In this document: piece after piece, positions 7,256-15,118 of the stretch
Layout: each line of letters opens with the position of its first letter
Position numbering within the stretch: the stretch's first letter is position 1
Assembly: GCA_002304945.1 (NCBI GenBank)
Contig: DBPQ01000136.1
Coordinates: 1 to 16,676 of the forward strand
Origin: Actinomycetales bacterium UBA1416
GTDB taxonomy: Bacteria > Actinomycetota > Actinomycetes > Actinomycetales > Actinomycetaceae
Length of the DNA: 16,676 bases
Direction of reading: 5' to 3'
Translations under genes and position numbers: made by a program
Notes under the pieces: generated by a model
Database searches by the model: none
What the model was told of the DNA's origin: nothing
The model's input: the letters and a program-made list of their open reading frames with translations, nothing else

Positions 7256-9457
7256 ATGACCAACCTCGAAGATGCTCTCGGCGGGATCGACATCCTCGCC
7301 GCTGCAGAAGCCACCGACACCGCGCCGACGAAGTCCGCGCTCGACGACAAGATCAACGAGTACTTCGGTGGTGCCGTCGTGCGCAAGGACCTCGTGAAGG
7401 CGGTCCGCGGCAACGCCGTCGTGCCGTCGTACGTGCTGGAGTACCTGCTGGGCCAGTACGCCGCATCCGACGACGAGGCGACGATCCAGGCCGGGATCGA
7501 CAGCGTGCGGCAGATCCTCGGGACCCACTACGTCAACCGCAACGAGCACATGCTTGTGAAGTCGGAGATCCGCCGCAGGGGCCGCCACCGCGTGATTGAC
7601 AAGGTCACCGTCACGCTCAACGACAAGAACGACGTCCACGAGGCTGATTTCGAGAACCTCCAGGTCAAGGGCGTCATCATCGACGACGGCACGGTCAAGC
7701 GGAACCCCAAGCTCCTCGTCGGCGGCGTCTGGTGCATCTGTGACATCGAGTACGTCCACTCCGACGACCAGCGCGTCGTGCCCTGGATCCTCGGCAGCCT
7801 CAAGCCCATCCAGGTCGCAGGCGTCGACATCGACCACTACTACGCGGCCCGCAAGGCGTTCACGACCGAGGAGTGGATCGACCTGCTCATGCAGTCGATC
7901 GGACTCAACCCCGAGCAGTTCAACGAGCGCGGCAAGCTCATTTCCCTGACTCGGCTCGTCCCGTTCGTCGAGCGGAACTACAACATCGTCGAACTCGGAC
8001 CCAAGGGAACCGGCAAGTCACACACGTTCAGCGAGTTCTCCCCGAATGGCATCCTGATCTCCGGCGGAGAGGTCACTGTCGCCAAGCTCTTCGTCAACAA
8101 CGCCAGCGGACGCATCGGCTTGGTCGGCTACTGGGACTGCGTCGCGTTCGACGAGTTCGCTGCCAACCGGCGCACCGACCAGAACCTCGTCAACGTGATG
8201 AAGAACTACCTCGCGAACAAGTCGTTCTCGCGCGGCACGAGCATCTACGGCGCCGAAGCCTCGATGGCGTTCATCGGCAACACGACGCACACCGTGCCAT
8301 ACATGCTGAAGAGCTCCGACCTGTTCGACGAGCTGCCCGACGCCTACCGCGACCCGGCATGGCTCGACCGCATCCACCACTACATCCCCGGCTGGGAGGT
8401 CGCGCCGATCCGCTCGGAGATGTTCTCGACCGGCTACGGGTTCGTCGTCGATTACCTCGCCGAGATCCTGCGGGCGAAGCGGTCCGAGGACTTCTCCGAC
8501 AAGTACAAGAACTACTTCACGCTCGACAGCTCGATCTCGACGCGCGACCAGGACGGCATCCGCAAGACCTTCTCCGGGCTGATGAAGCTCGTGCACCCCA
8601 CGGGGGAGGCCACGGAGGATGAGGTCCGCGCGCTGCTGGAGTTCGCGATCGAAGGCCGCAAGCGCGTCAAGGACTCGATCCTGCGAATCGACGCCACCAT
8701 GCGCGACACGCCCGTTCGGTTCCGGTACTCGGACATGGCGGGGGGGCGGCACGACGTCGCGACGCTTGAGGAAAGTCAGTACCCGCAGCTGTATCGGCGG
8801 GATTGGGATGCGATTCCCGAGAGTGAGGATGGAGCGAACGCAGGCGCGGCCACGGGAGTCCTTCCGAACCCGGCGACTGCGCCATCGTCCGAATCCTCTG
8901 TGGCTGCACCGGACGCGCCCGCCCAGCCCGCGCCCTCGCCGTTGGCGGAAGGACATCGAGATTTCACTGCCGGCCAGCGGGGAGTCTCCTACGAGACCCT
9001 CCTCCTGCCCTACCTGCGTGGGGCGTCCACGATCACGATCACGGACCCATACATTCGCATGCCACACCAGGGTCGCAACCTCGCGGACCTCCTCAGCCTT
9101 CTCGCCGCCGCCAAGGACGACGCCGATGAGATCGACGTCCTACTCGTCACGACCGAGGAGTCGAAGGCCGAGTTCAAGCACGGCCAGTTGCTGATGCTCA
9201 AGTCGATCAAGGACGCGTCCGACGCAGTTGGTGTTCGTCTCGGAGTGCGGCTTGACGACACGATCCACGACCGCCGCATCGAGACCAACCACGGCTGGCG
9301 CATCGATCTCGGCAAAGGCCTCGACATCTGGCAGAGGCCGAGCGACAACCCTTTCGACTTCGGCCGCAGCCGCCAGGAGTTCCGCGTGATCGGCACGGCG
9401 TTCACCGTCCACTACGTGAAGATCCCCGTGGCCGACGGCGGGGAGGACGCGCACTGA
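7256..9457 (+). CDS. brxL: BREX protein BrxL with C-terminal MIT_C (PLD-like) domain
   Basis: BrxL is the AAA+ protein of type 1 BREX; characterised homologues form DNA-binding, helicase-like rings needed to block phage. This 733-residue protein has the BrxL N-terminal region (about 20-235), then an AAA+ core with Walker A GPKGTGKS at 248-255 and Walker B VAFDEF at 296-301, followed by the family blocks NVMKNYLANKSFSRG and IHHYIPGWEVAPIRSEM. Residues about 522-575 are a Ser/Pro/Ala-rich linker. Residues about 576-728 match the MITD1-type C-terminal phospholipase-D-like domain: VSYETLLLPYLRGAS, DPYIR, HDRRIETNHGW (671-681) and GKGLDIWQ. Characterised BrxL proteins carry a Lon-protease-like domain there; I see none. 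ATG 7256 lies 7 nt after pglZ. Codons in the linker use more A/T third bases than the core, which fits a domain fusion. Confidence 0.93.
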   Translation: MTNLEDALGGIDILAAAEATDTAPTKSALDDKINEYFGGAVVRKDLVKAVRGNAVVPSYVLEYLLGQYAASDDEATIQAGIDSVRQILGTHYVNRNEHMLVKSEIRRRGRHRVIDKVTVTLNDKNDVHEADFENLQVKGVIIDDGTVKRNPKLLVGGVWCICDIEYVHSDDQRVVPWILGSLKPIQVAGVDIDHYYAARKAFTTEEWIDLLMQSIGLNPEQFNERGKLISLTRLVPFVERNYNIVELGPKGTGKSHTFSEFSPNGILISGGEVTVAKLFVNNASGRIGLVGYWDCVAFDEFAANRRTDQNLVNVMKNYLANKSFSRGTSIYGAEASMAFIGNTTHTVPYMLKSSDLFDELPDAYRDPAWLDRIHHYIPGWEVAPIRSEMFSTGYGFVVDYLAEILRAKRSEDFSDKYKNYFTLDSSISTRDQDGIRKTFSGLMKLVHPTGEATEDEVRALLEFAIEGRKRVKDSILRIDATMRDTPVRFRYSDMAGGRHDVATLEESQYPQLYRRDWDAIPESEDGANAGAATGVLPNPATAPSSESSVAAPDAPAQPAPSPLAEGHRDFTAGQRGVSYETLLLPYLRGASTITITDPYIRMPHQGRNLADLLSLLAAAKDDADEIDVLLVTTEESKAEFKHGQLLMLKSIKDASDAVGVRLGVRLDDTIHDRRIETNHGWRIDLGKGLDIWQRPSDNPFDFGRSRQEFRVIGTAFTVHYVKIPVADGGEDAH

Positions 9458-9523
9458 TCGAGTCGATCTCGGTGGCTTCGGCCCGCGCACGACAAGTTGC
9501 CAGCGCGGCGGGTGCTCGGCTCG

Positions 9524-9549
9524 TAGGGTGGAGTCACGTCCGGATGTGA
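9524..9549 (+). promoter_or_regulatory. Putative promoter and operator of the GH3 gene
   Basis: TAGGGT (9524-9529) fits the actinobacterial -10 pattern TANNNT. Just downstream, TCACGTCC (9534-9541) and GGATGTGA (9542-9549) form a 16-bp palindrome with one mismatched pair. It covers the expected transcription start and lies before the AAGGAG ribosome site (9553-9558). A repressor bound here could respond to sugar. No -35 element at good spacing is seen: the best, TTGCCA at 9497, is 21 bp away. Confidence 0.4.
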
Positions 9550-9564
9550 TCGAAGGAGATCCCC

Positions 9565-11703
9565 ATGACCGATGAAGCCCGCCCCTGGATGGACGCCGCA
9601 CTGTCTCCACGCGAGCGCGCCGAGAAGCTCGTCGCAGCGATGACCCTGGAGCAGAAGATCGCCCAGCTGCACGGCAACATGGAGACCATCGACATCTACG
9701 GCCTCGCGAACCAGGCCACGAGCGCCGAGGAGATGGAGCAGCTCGCCGCGCAGATCCGCGTCGAGCGGCACGTCATCGCGGACGACGACCTCGGCATCCC
9801 GCGGATGCGCATCACCAACGGGCCCGTCGGCGTGGGAATGGGTGACGGGACGCCGTCGCCGCCCGCCACCGCGCTCCCCATGACGATCGGCGTCGCGGCG
9901 TCCTTCGACCCCGAGCTCGCCCACGACTACGGGGACATCATCGGCAAGGAGTGCGTGCACCTCGGCCAGCACGTGCTGGAGGGGCCCGGGCTGTGCCTGC
10001 ACCGCACGGTGACCGCGGGCCGCAACTTCGAGTACTTCTCCGAGGACCCGTACCTGTCCGGCGTCATGGGCGTGGAGGTCACGAAGGCCATCCAGGCGCA
10101 CGACGTGATCGCCATGGCGAAGCACTACGTGGTCAACGACCAGGAGTACGAGCGGTTCCGCAACAACGTCGAGGTGGACGAGCACGTGTTGCGTGAGCTC
10201 TACCTGCTCCCGTTCGAGATGGTGTGCAAGGACGGCGACGTCGCCTCCATCATGAGCGCCTACAACCGCGTGCGGGGCGTGTACGCCACCGAGAACCGGT
10301 ACACGCTGCACACGATCCTGCGCGAGGAGTGGGGGTGGGACGGCTACGTGCAGTCCGACTTCTGGAGCTGCCGGTCGGCGGCGGGGTCACTGAACGCGGG
10401 CATGGACCTGGAGATGCCGGACGCCAAGTGGCTGAACGAGACCAACGTGAGGAACGCGCTGAACGACACGTCGCTGGAGATCCAGACCATCGACCGCGCG
10501 CTCGTCCGGCGCTTCACGCAGATGTTCCGGTTCGGGCACTTCGAGAAGCCGTACGCGCCGACCGAGATCCCGGCCGGCGAGCACGGCGAGGTGAGCCGCC
10601 GCATGGGCCAGGAGATGGCCGTCCTGCTCAAGAACGACGCCGGCCTGCTGCCGCTCGCCCCCGACGCCGGCCGGGTGTTGATCGTCGGCATGGACAGCTT
10701 CGCCGCGAAGGCGTGCCAGGGTGGGGGCGGATCATCGAAGGTCGACCCGCTGTACACGGTCGACCCGCTGCCCGGCATGCGCGACATCCTCGCCGACCTC
10801 GACGCCGCGTCAACGGCGGAGCTGTTCGTCGTCGAACGCGACCACTCCAACCTGGACGCGGCCGTCGCCGCGTGCAAGGAGGCGGACGTCGTCGTCATCA
10901 TGGCGGGCCTGATCGCCACGGAGGGCGCCGACATGCCGGCGCCGGAGCTGCCCTACAACCAGGACGCCATGGTCGCGGCGCTGCTCGGGCAGTGCCCGAG
11001 GACCGTCGTGGTGCTGAAGAGCTCGGCCCCCATGATCCTGCCGTGGATCGGCGACGCCGACACCGTGCTGGAGGTCTGGAACCAGGGGGCGGAGGACGGC
11101 CACGTGGTGGCCGAGCTGCTCTGGGGCGTCGTCAACCCGTCCGGCAAGGTACCCACCACGTACGCCGTCCGCCGCGAGGACCTCATGGAGTACGGCGACC
11201 CCGTCCGCTACCCCGGCACCGACGAGGGCGAGGGCTGGCCCACGATGCGGTACACGGAGGGCCTCAGGATCGGCTACCGCTGGTTCCAGTCCCAGGGGAT
11301 CGCGCCGCTGTTCCCGTTCGGGCACGGCCTGTCCTACACCACGTTCGAGCTGTCCGCCTTCTCCGTCAGTCCGCGGGAGTCCGACGGCGTCGCCCCGCTG
11401 ACCGTTCAGGGTGCCGTCCGCAACACGGGCGAGGTCGCGGGCGCCGAGGTGGTCCAGGTGTACCTGGGAATCCCCGTGGACGGGCAGCCGCCGAAGCGGC
11501 TCGTCGGGTTCCGGAAGGTGTGGCTCGAACCGGGGGAGGTGCAGACCGTGACCATCGAGGTGGATCCCGCCGCGACCCACCACCCCCTCTCGGTGTGGGA
11601 CTACTGCACGCAGTCCTTCCAGGTGAGGCCCGGGGAGTACACCGTGTACGTCGGCACCTCCAGTGAGGACACGCCGTTCACCGCCACGGTGAGAGTGGGG
11701 TGA
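9565..11703 (+). CDS. Glycoside hydrolase family 3, probable beta-glucosidase
   Basis: A 712-residue GH3 enzyme that removes terminal beta-linked sugars, probably glucose, from oligosaccharides. The N-terminal barrel (about 15-330) shows ALPMTIGVAASFDPELA, GRNFEYFSEDPYLSG, AKHYVVNDQE and the nucleophile D265 in GYVQSDFWS. The C-terminal alpha/beta domain (about 345-585) starts at MAVLLKNDAGLLPL, and a fibronectin-III-like domain (about 610-710) closes the protein. No signal peptide is visible, so it should act in the cytoplasm on imported sugars. AAGGAG (9553-9558) lies 6 nt before ATG 9565, an excellent ribosome site. The stop overlaps the next gene by 4 nt. Exact substrate (gluco-, xylo- or other beta-sugar) cannot be read from sequence. 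Composition is more GC-rich than the BREX genes, fitting resident chromosome. Confidence 0.93.
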   Translation: MTDEARPWMDAALSPRERAEKLVAAMTLEQKIAQLHGNMETIDIYGLANQATSAEEMEQLAAQIRVERHVIADDDLGIPRMRITNGPVGVGMGDGTPSPPATALPMTIGVAASFDPELAHDYGDIIGKECVHLGQHVLEGPGLCLHRTVTAGRNFEYFSEDPYLSGVMGVEVTKAIQAHDVIAMAKHYVVNDQEYERFRNNVEVDEHVLRELYLLPFEMVCKDGDVASIMSAYNRVRGVYATENRYTLHTILREEWGWDGYVQSDFWSCRSAAGSLNAGMDLEMPDAKWLNETNVRNALNDTSLEIQTIDRALVRRFTQMFRFGHFEKPYAPTEIPAGEHGEVSRRMGQEMAVLLKNDAGLLPLAPDAGRVLIVGMDSFAAKACQGGGGSSKVDPLYTVDPLPGMRDILADLDAASTAELFVVERDHSNLDAAVAACKEADVVVIMAGLIATEGADMPAPELPYNQDAMVAALLGQCPRTVVVLKSSAPMILPWIGDADTVLEVWNQGAEDGHVVAELLWGVVNPSGKVPTTYAVRREDLMEYGDPVRYPGTDEGEGWPTMRYTEGLRIGYRWFQSQGIAPLFPFGHGLSYTTFELSAFSVSPRESDGVAPLTVQGAVRNTGEVAGAEVVQVYLGIPVDGQPPKRLVGFRKVWLEPGEVQTVTIEVDPAATHHPLSVWDYCTQSFQVRPGEYTVYVGTSSEDTPFTATVRVG

Positions 11704-12416
11704 GGGGCGGGCCGATCCCCGGCGCCTACGAGGGACGGCTGGGCCTGCGGTACCTGGTGTTCGCCGTCGGCATGTTCGTGATGGCGATCGGGATCGCGAT
11801 CACCGCCCGCGCGACCCTGGGCACCACCCCCATCTCGACCCCGCCCTACGTGGTGAGCCTCGGCGGCGGGATCACCCTGGGGCTCGCGACCATCGTCATG
11901 CACGTGGGCTTCGTGGCGCTCCAGATCGCCCTGCTGCGCCGCGAGTTCGAGTGGATCCAACTGCTCCAGGTGCTCGTGGGCGTGGGATTCGGCGTGTTCA
12001 TCGACGCCGCCATGGTCCTCACCGGGTGGTTCCGCCCCGAGGCCTACTGGCTCCAGTGGGTGGGCGTGCTCGTGGGGAGCGCGATCCTTGCCGTGGGAAT
12101 CACGGTCCAGTTCCTGCCGAAGGTGCTGATGAACGCGGGGGAGGGCACCGTGGCTGCGCTCGCGCACGTCACCGGGGTGCGGATCGGGACGATGAAGATC
12201 GCCTTCGACGTCACGCTCGTGGGCATCGGTGCGGTGATCTCTCTTGCGATGTTCGGGCGCATCGAGGGGATCCGAGAAGGAACCCTGGTCGCGATGTTCC
12301 TCGTGGGGCTGATCGTCGGTCGCATCCTGCCGCCGCTCACACAGTGGTTCGCCCGGCTCATGCACCAACCGCCGGGTGACACCCCGCCGGAGATCGCCCC
12401 GGACATGTCGGCCTGA
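11700..12416 (+). CDS. YczE/YitT-type integral membrane protein
   Basis: A 238-residue membrane protein with about six hydrophobic segments, at roughly 17-40, 50-80, 85-110, 118-142, 160-185 and 195-222. The opening, LRYLVFAVGMFVMAIGIAI followed by TARATLGTTP, and the conserved glycines resemble the YczE/YitT family of uncharacterised bacterial membrane proteins. Substrate and role are unknown. The GTG start overlaps the stop of the GH3 gene (GTGA), so the two are translated together. This pairing could mean a transport or sensing role linked to beta-glucoside use, but nothing in the sequence proves that. The cytoplasmic tail is proline-rich and short. Confidence 0.75.
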   Translation: MRGGPIPGAYEGRLGLRYLVFAVGMFVMAIGIAITARATLGTTPISTPPYVVSLGGGITLGLATIVMHVGFVALQIALLRREFEWIQLLQVLVGVGFGVFIDAAMVLTGWFRPEAYWLQWVGVLVGSAILAVGITVQFLPKVLMNAGEGTVAALAHVTGVRIGTMKIAFDVTLVGIGAVISLAMFGRIEGIREGTLVAMFLVGLIVGRILPPLTQWFARLMHQPPGDTPPEIAPDMSA

Positions 12417-12427
12417 GCGGCTAGCGT
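12400..12427 (+). promoter_or_regulatory. Putative leaderless promoter of the DUF2461 gene
   Basis: CGGACA (12400-12405, four of six matches to TTGACA) and TAGCGT (12422-12427, a TANNNT -10 box) are 16 bp apart. The GTG start codon lies 6 nt after the -10 box, so transcription would begin at or next to the start codon. No Shine-Dalgarno sequence is present, as expected of a leaderless actinobacterial mRNA. Confidence 0.45.
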
Positions 12428-12433
12428 GGCCCC

Positions 12434-13072
12434 GTGAACGCATTCGAGGGCATCCCGCTCGCCGCGCTGGACTTCTACGAGGACCTCGAGCACCACAACT
12501 CCCGCGAGTGGTGGGCGGCCCACCGGGATGTCTACGAGCGCGAGGTGCGCGTCCCCATGGAGGCGCTCGCCGCCGGCCTGGAGGAGGAGTTCGGGCCCGC
12601 GAAGGCCTTCCGCCCGTACCGGGACGTGCGCTTCTCCCCGGACAAGTCCCCGTACAAGACGCACCAGGGGATCGTCGTGGCGACGGCGTCAGGCATGGGC
12701 TGGTACGTCCAGGTCAGTGCCGAGGGACTCATGACCGCCGCAGGGTGGTACGACGGGACGCCCAGCCAGCTCGCCCGCTACCGCCGCGCCGTCGACGACG
12801 CGAGGCCAGGGGAGGTCCTGCGGCAGATCGTGGACGGACTGCGGGAGGCCGGGTACGTGCTCGACGGCGACCGGCTGAAGACCCACCCGCGCGGCATGGC
12901 GCCCGACCACCCGCGGATCGAGCTGCTGCGGCACCGCTCGCTGACGGTGGACCGCCGGCACGGCGTTCCGGAGTGGCTCCCGACTCCCGAGGCGCTGGAC
13001 CGGGTGCGCGAGGACTGGCGGACCTACGAGCCACTGCTGGAGTGGCTGGACGAGCACGTGGGCGAGGGCTGA
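12434..13072 (+). CDS. DUF2461 (TIGR02453) family protein
   Basis: A 212-residue cytoplasmic protein of the DUF2461 family, which is widespread but has no established function. The diagnostic block FRPYRDVRFSPDKSPYKTH is at residues 59-77. It is preceded by an N-terminal DFYEDLEHHNSREWW motif and followed by AGWY and KTHPRGM motifs. Length is normal for the family. The GTG start is supported by the promoter box 6 nt upstream and by the conserved N-terminal motif beginning within the first 15 residues. It abuts the DNA glycosylase gene with no gap (TGA then GTG), so both are probably co-transcribed, but a shared function is only a guess. Confidence 0.9.
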   Translation: MNAFEGIPLAALDFYEDLEHHNSREWWAAHRDVYEREVRVPMEALAAGLEEEFGPAKAFRPYRDVRFSPDKSPYKTHQGIVVATASGMGWYVQVSAEGLMTAAGWYDGTPSQLARYRRAVDDARPGEVLRQIVDGLREAGYVLDGDRLKTHPRGMAPDHPRIELLRHRSLTVDRRHGVPEWLPTPEALDRVREDWRTYEPLLEWLDEHVGEG

Positions 13073-14017
13073 GTGCAGGTCCTGGCGTCGAGGGCGCCTG
13101 AGGAGCGGACGTGGCGGCCGGGCTGGCCGTGCCCCGTCGGCCAGGTGCTCGGGCCGCTCCGTCACGGAACGGGTGACCCCACGTTCCACCGCGAGTCCGG
13201 CACGATCTGGCGCGGCATCCGCACGCCCGGTGGTCCCGCGACCCTGCGGCTCGAATCCCGGCCCGGCGACGGCGTCGTCCTCGCCTCCGCGTGGGGCAGC
13301 GGGGCGGCGTGGACGCTCGACTCGCTCCCCGCCATGCTGGGCGCGCTCGACGACACCGCCGGCTTCGATCCCAGCTGCCACCCCGCCGTCGCCAGCCTGC
13401 AGCGCGCCCACCCCCACTGGCGCGTGCCACGGACGGGGCTCGTGCTCGAGGCTCTCCTGCCCGCCGTGCTCGAGCAGAAGGTGACGGGGCAGGAATCCTT
13501 CGCCGCCTACCGTCGCCTGGTGTTGCGATGGGGTGAGCCGGCCCCCGGCCCCGGGGCCGCCCGCGGCCTGCGCGTCCAGCCGTCGGCGGAGGTGCTCGCG
13601 GGGCTGCCCTCGTGGGAGTGGCTCCGGCTGGGTGTCGACGGCGCCCGGTCCCGCGCCGTCGTCGGTGCCGCCCGTCGCGCCGCGGCGCTGGAACGGACGA
13701 CGGCGTGGGGGCGCGAGGAGGCGGACCGGGCCCTCCGGTCTCTGCCCGGCATCGGCGTGTGGACCAGTGCCGAGGTCCGCGCCCGCGCCCACGGGGACGC
13801 GGACGCCGTGAGTTTCGGCGACTACCACGTCGCCCAGGACATCGGGTTTGCCCTCACCGGCGAGCGCGGCGATGACGCCGGCCTGGCCGAACTGCTCGAA
13901 CCGTTCCGCGGGCACCGCTACCGGGTGCAGCGTCTGGTGGAGCTCGCCGGGATCCGGGCGCCGCGGCGGGGCCCGCGGATGGCGCCGCGGAAGCACCTGC
14001 CGGTGCGCCTAGACTGA
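13073..14017 (+). CDS. AlkA-type DNA-3-methyladenine glycosylase (HhH-GPD)
   Basis: A 314-residue base-excision-repair glycosylase that removes alkylated bases from DNA. The helix-hairpin-helix LPGIGVW is at 224-230, followed by the Gly/Asp loop. The catalytic aspartate is D250 in SFGDYHVAQD, which aligns with the Asp of the DDY motif in E. coli AlkA. EQKVTGQE (134-141) is another family block, and the N-terminal 110 residues are the usual beta-rich domain. The GTG start directly follows the upstream stop codon. It lacks an N-terminal Ada methyl-acceptor domain. The stop codon TGA (14015-14017) abuts the stop of the convergent gene. No frame damage is seen. Confidence 0.88.
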   Translation: MQVLASRAPEERTWRPGWPCPVGQVLGPLRHGTGDPTFHRESGTIWRGIRTPGGPATLRLESRPGDGVVLASAWGSGAAWTLDSLPAMLGALDDTAGFDPSCHPAVASLQRAHPHWRVPRTGLVLEALLPAVLEQKVTGQESFAAYRRLVLRWGEPAPGPGAARGLRVQPSAEVLAGLPSWEWLRLGVDGARSRAVVGAARRAAALERTTAWGREEADRALRSLPGIGVWTSAEVRARAHGDADAVSFGDYHVAQDIGFALTGERGDDAGLAELLEPFRGHRYRVQRLVELAGIRAPRRGPRMAPRKHLPVRLD

Positions 14018-14995
14018 TCAATCCCACGGGCAGGCGGGGAACTCCTCGCTCTCCGGCCGGCTCATCGGGTCCCAATCCTCGTCGACCCATGCCACTGGAG
14101 CACCCGGCCGCGCCTCGGCTTCGGGCAGTGTCACCCTGACATACTCGATCGCCTCGTCGACCTCTGGCGGGCCCTCTCGCGCGAGACGCTCCAGATTCTC
14201 GGCGGCCTTTCGCGCCCGGCAGCGCCGCAGTGCGTCGATGGCCGACGCGACCAGAGCCCTCTGCCAGGCCACCTCGTTCTCGAGGCGGATCACCATCCGG
14301 CGGAATTCGAGTGGCCGGGTCCCGCACCAGGCGTGCAGGATCTCCGTGACCTCTTCCTCCGAGTCGATCTCCCACTCGTTGCGCTGCGACGGTGCCAGGA
14401 GCGACCGCCGGTCCCTTGCCAGGAGTTCGCTGCGCATCCCGTCCGGATCGGCCGCGCAGGCCGCCTTGGCGACGCTCACCATGGCCGCTGTGCTGAGGAG
14501 CAGCCCGGAGCCCGTCGAGATGGACTCCTCCTCGGTCACCAGTTCAGTGACCGGGTGCCGGCAGAGAGTGCCCAGCGCTTCGGCATCCTGCACCACAATG
14601 CCGCGCATCGGCCAGCGGGACGGCACGGCAACGGCCGTCGGTATGAGGCGCTGGAACACGACGTGCGCGGCACGACGGCTCGGGTTGAAACGGTCGTGCG
14701 AACCCTCGATGCGCCGCAGCTTCGTGTCGCGGGCGTCGTACTCCCCGACCTCGGACCACGGTGCCTTGAGCCGCTGCAGGCCCACGAGCCTGCGGCGGCC
14801 CGTTCGCTCGCCGTCCAGGAACTCCACCTCCATCTGGATCGTGGAGACCATGCGCTCCTGCCCGATGACGCGGACGCGCTGGGAGCGGCCCTTGTCCTGC
14901 GCACGATAGATCCACTCCTCGCCGGGGGTGATCGCCGCTGCCTGCCTCTCCATCTCCTGCAGCCGCCGCTCGCGTCGCTCCTCGTCCGTGCTCAT
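14018..14995 (-). CDS. Uncharacterised actinobacterial protein
   Basis: I do not recognise a named family for this 325-residue protein. It starts with a charged helix (EERRERRLQEMERQAAAI). A probable small beta-barrel at about 27-80 follows (GEEWIYRAQDKGRSQRVRVI, then EVEFLDGERTGRRRLVGLQR and LKAPWSEV), with a mainly helical remainder and an acidic tail. The GEEWIYRA...LKAPW arrangement resembles N-terminal segments of poorly annotated actinobacterial hypothetical proteins, which I recall only loosely. There are no membrane segments or signal peptide. ATG 14995 was chosen over an upstream in-frame start because GGAGG lies 5 nt before it. Codon use is less GC-biased than the neighbours in places (for example about 14230-14600), a possible hint of transfer. 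Confidence 0.75.
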   Translation of the reverse strand: MSTDEERRERRLQEMERQAAAITPGEEWIYRAQDKGRSQRVRVIGQERMVSTIQMEVEFLDGERTGRRRLVGLQRLKAPWSEVGEYDARDTKLRRIEGSHDRFNPSRRAAHVVFQRLIPTAVAVPSRWPMRGIVVQDAEALGTLCRHPVTELVTEEESISTGSGLLLSTAAMVSVAKAACAADPDGMRSELLARDRRSLLAPSQRNEWEIDSEEEVTEILHAWCGTRPLEFRRMVIRLENEVAWQRALVASAIDALRRCRARKAAENLERLAREGPPEVDEAIEYVRVTLPEAEARPGAPVAWVDEDWDPMSRPESEEFPACPWD

Positions 14996-15061
14996 GCCGT
15001 CCTCCAGTCTCGTCGTGGTGTGACGAGTCTGGAGCCGCTCCGGCTGCACCTGCCGCCTACC

Positions 15062-15109
15062 TCCCCGGATCTGGGGACCGGCTCCCGCCGGTTCAGCCTG
15101 TGGACAGGC
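15062..15109 (-). terminator. Three consecutive stem-loops downstream of the ABM gene
   Basis: Between two minus-strand genes lie three short hairpins. TCCCC (15062-15066) pairs with GGGGA (15073-15077). ACCGGC (15077-15082) pairs perfectly with GCCGGT (15087-15092) around TCCC. GCCTG (15096-15100) pairs with CAGGC (15105-15109) around TGGA. No T-run follows on either strand. Actinobacterial terminators often lack one, so this may end transcription of the small ABM gene, which stops 10 nt away. Confidence 0.35.
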
Positions 15110-15118
15110 CGGAAGACC

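Noticed and set aside
8018..9067. 349-codon open frame on the minus strand
   Set aside because: It is antisense to the brxL AAA+ core and linker, with no recognisable motif.
9474..9483. GGC-TTCG-GCC mini-hairpin after brxL as a terminator
   Set aside because: The stem is only 3 bp, with no extension and no T-run.
10224..11666. 480-codon plus-strand open frame inside the GH3 gene
   Set aside because: It is in another frame of a well-supported GH3 gene, and the translation is Arg/Gly/Pro-rich nonsense.
12689..13996. 435-codon open frame on the minus strand
   Set aside because: It is antisense to DUF2461 and the DNA glycosylase. Composition is a GC-driven artefact with no domain.
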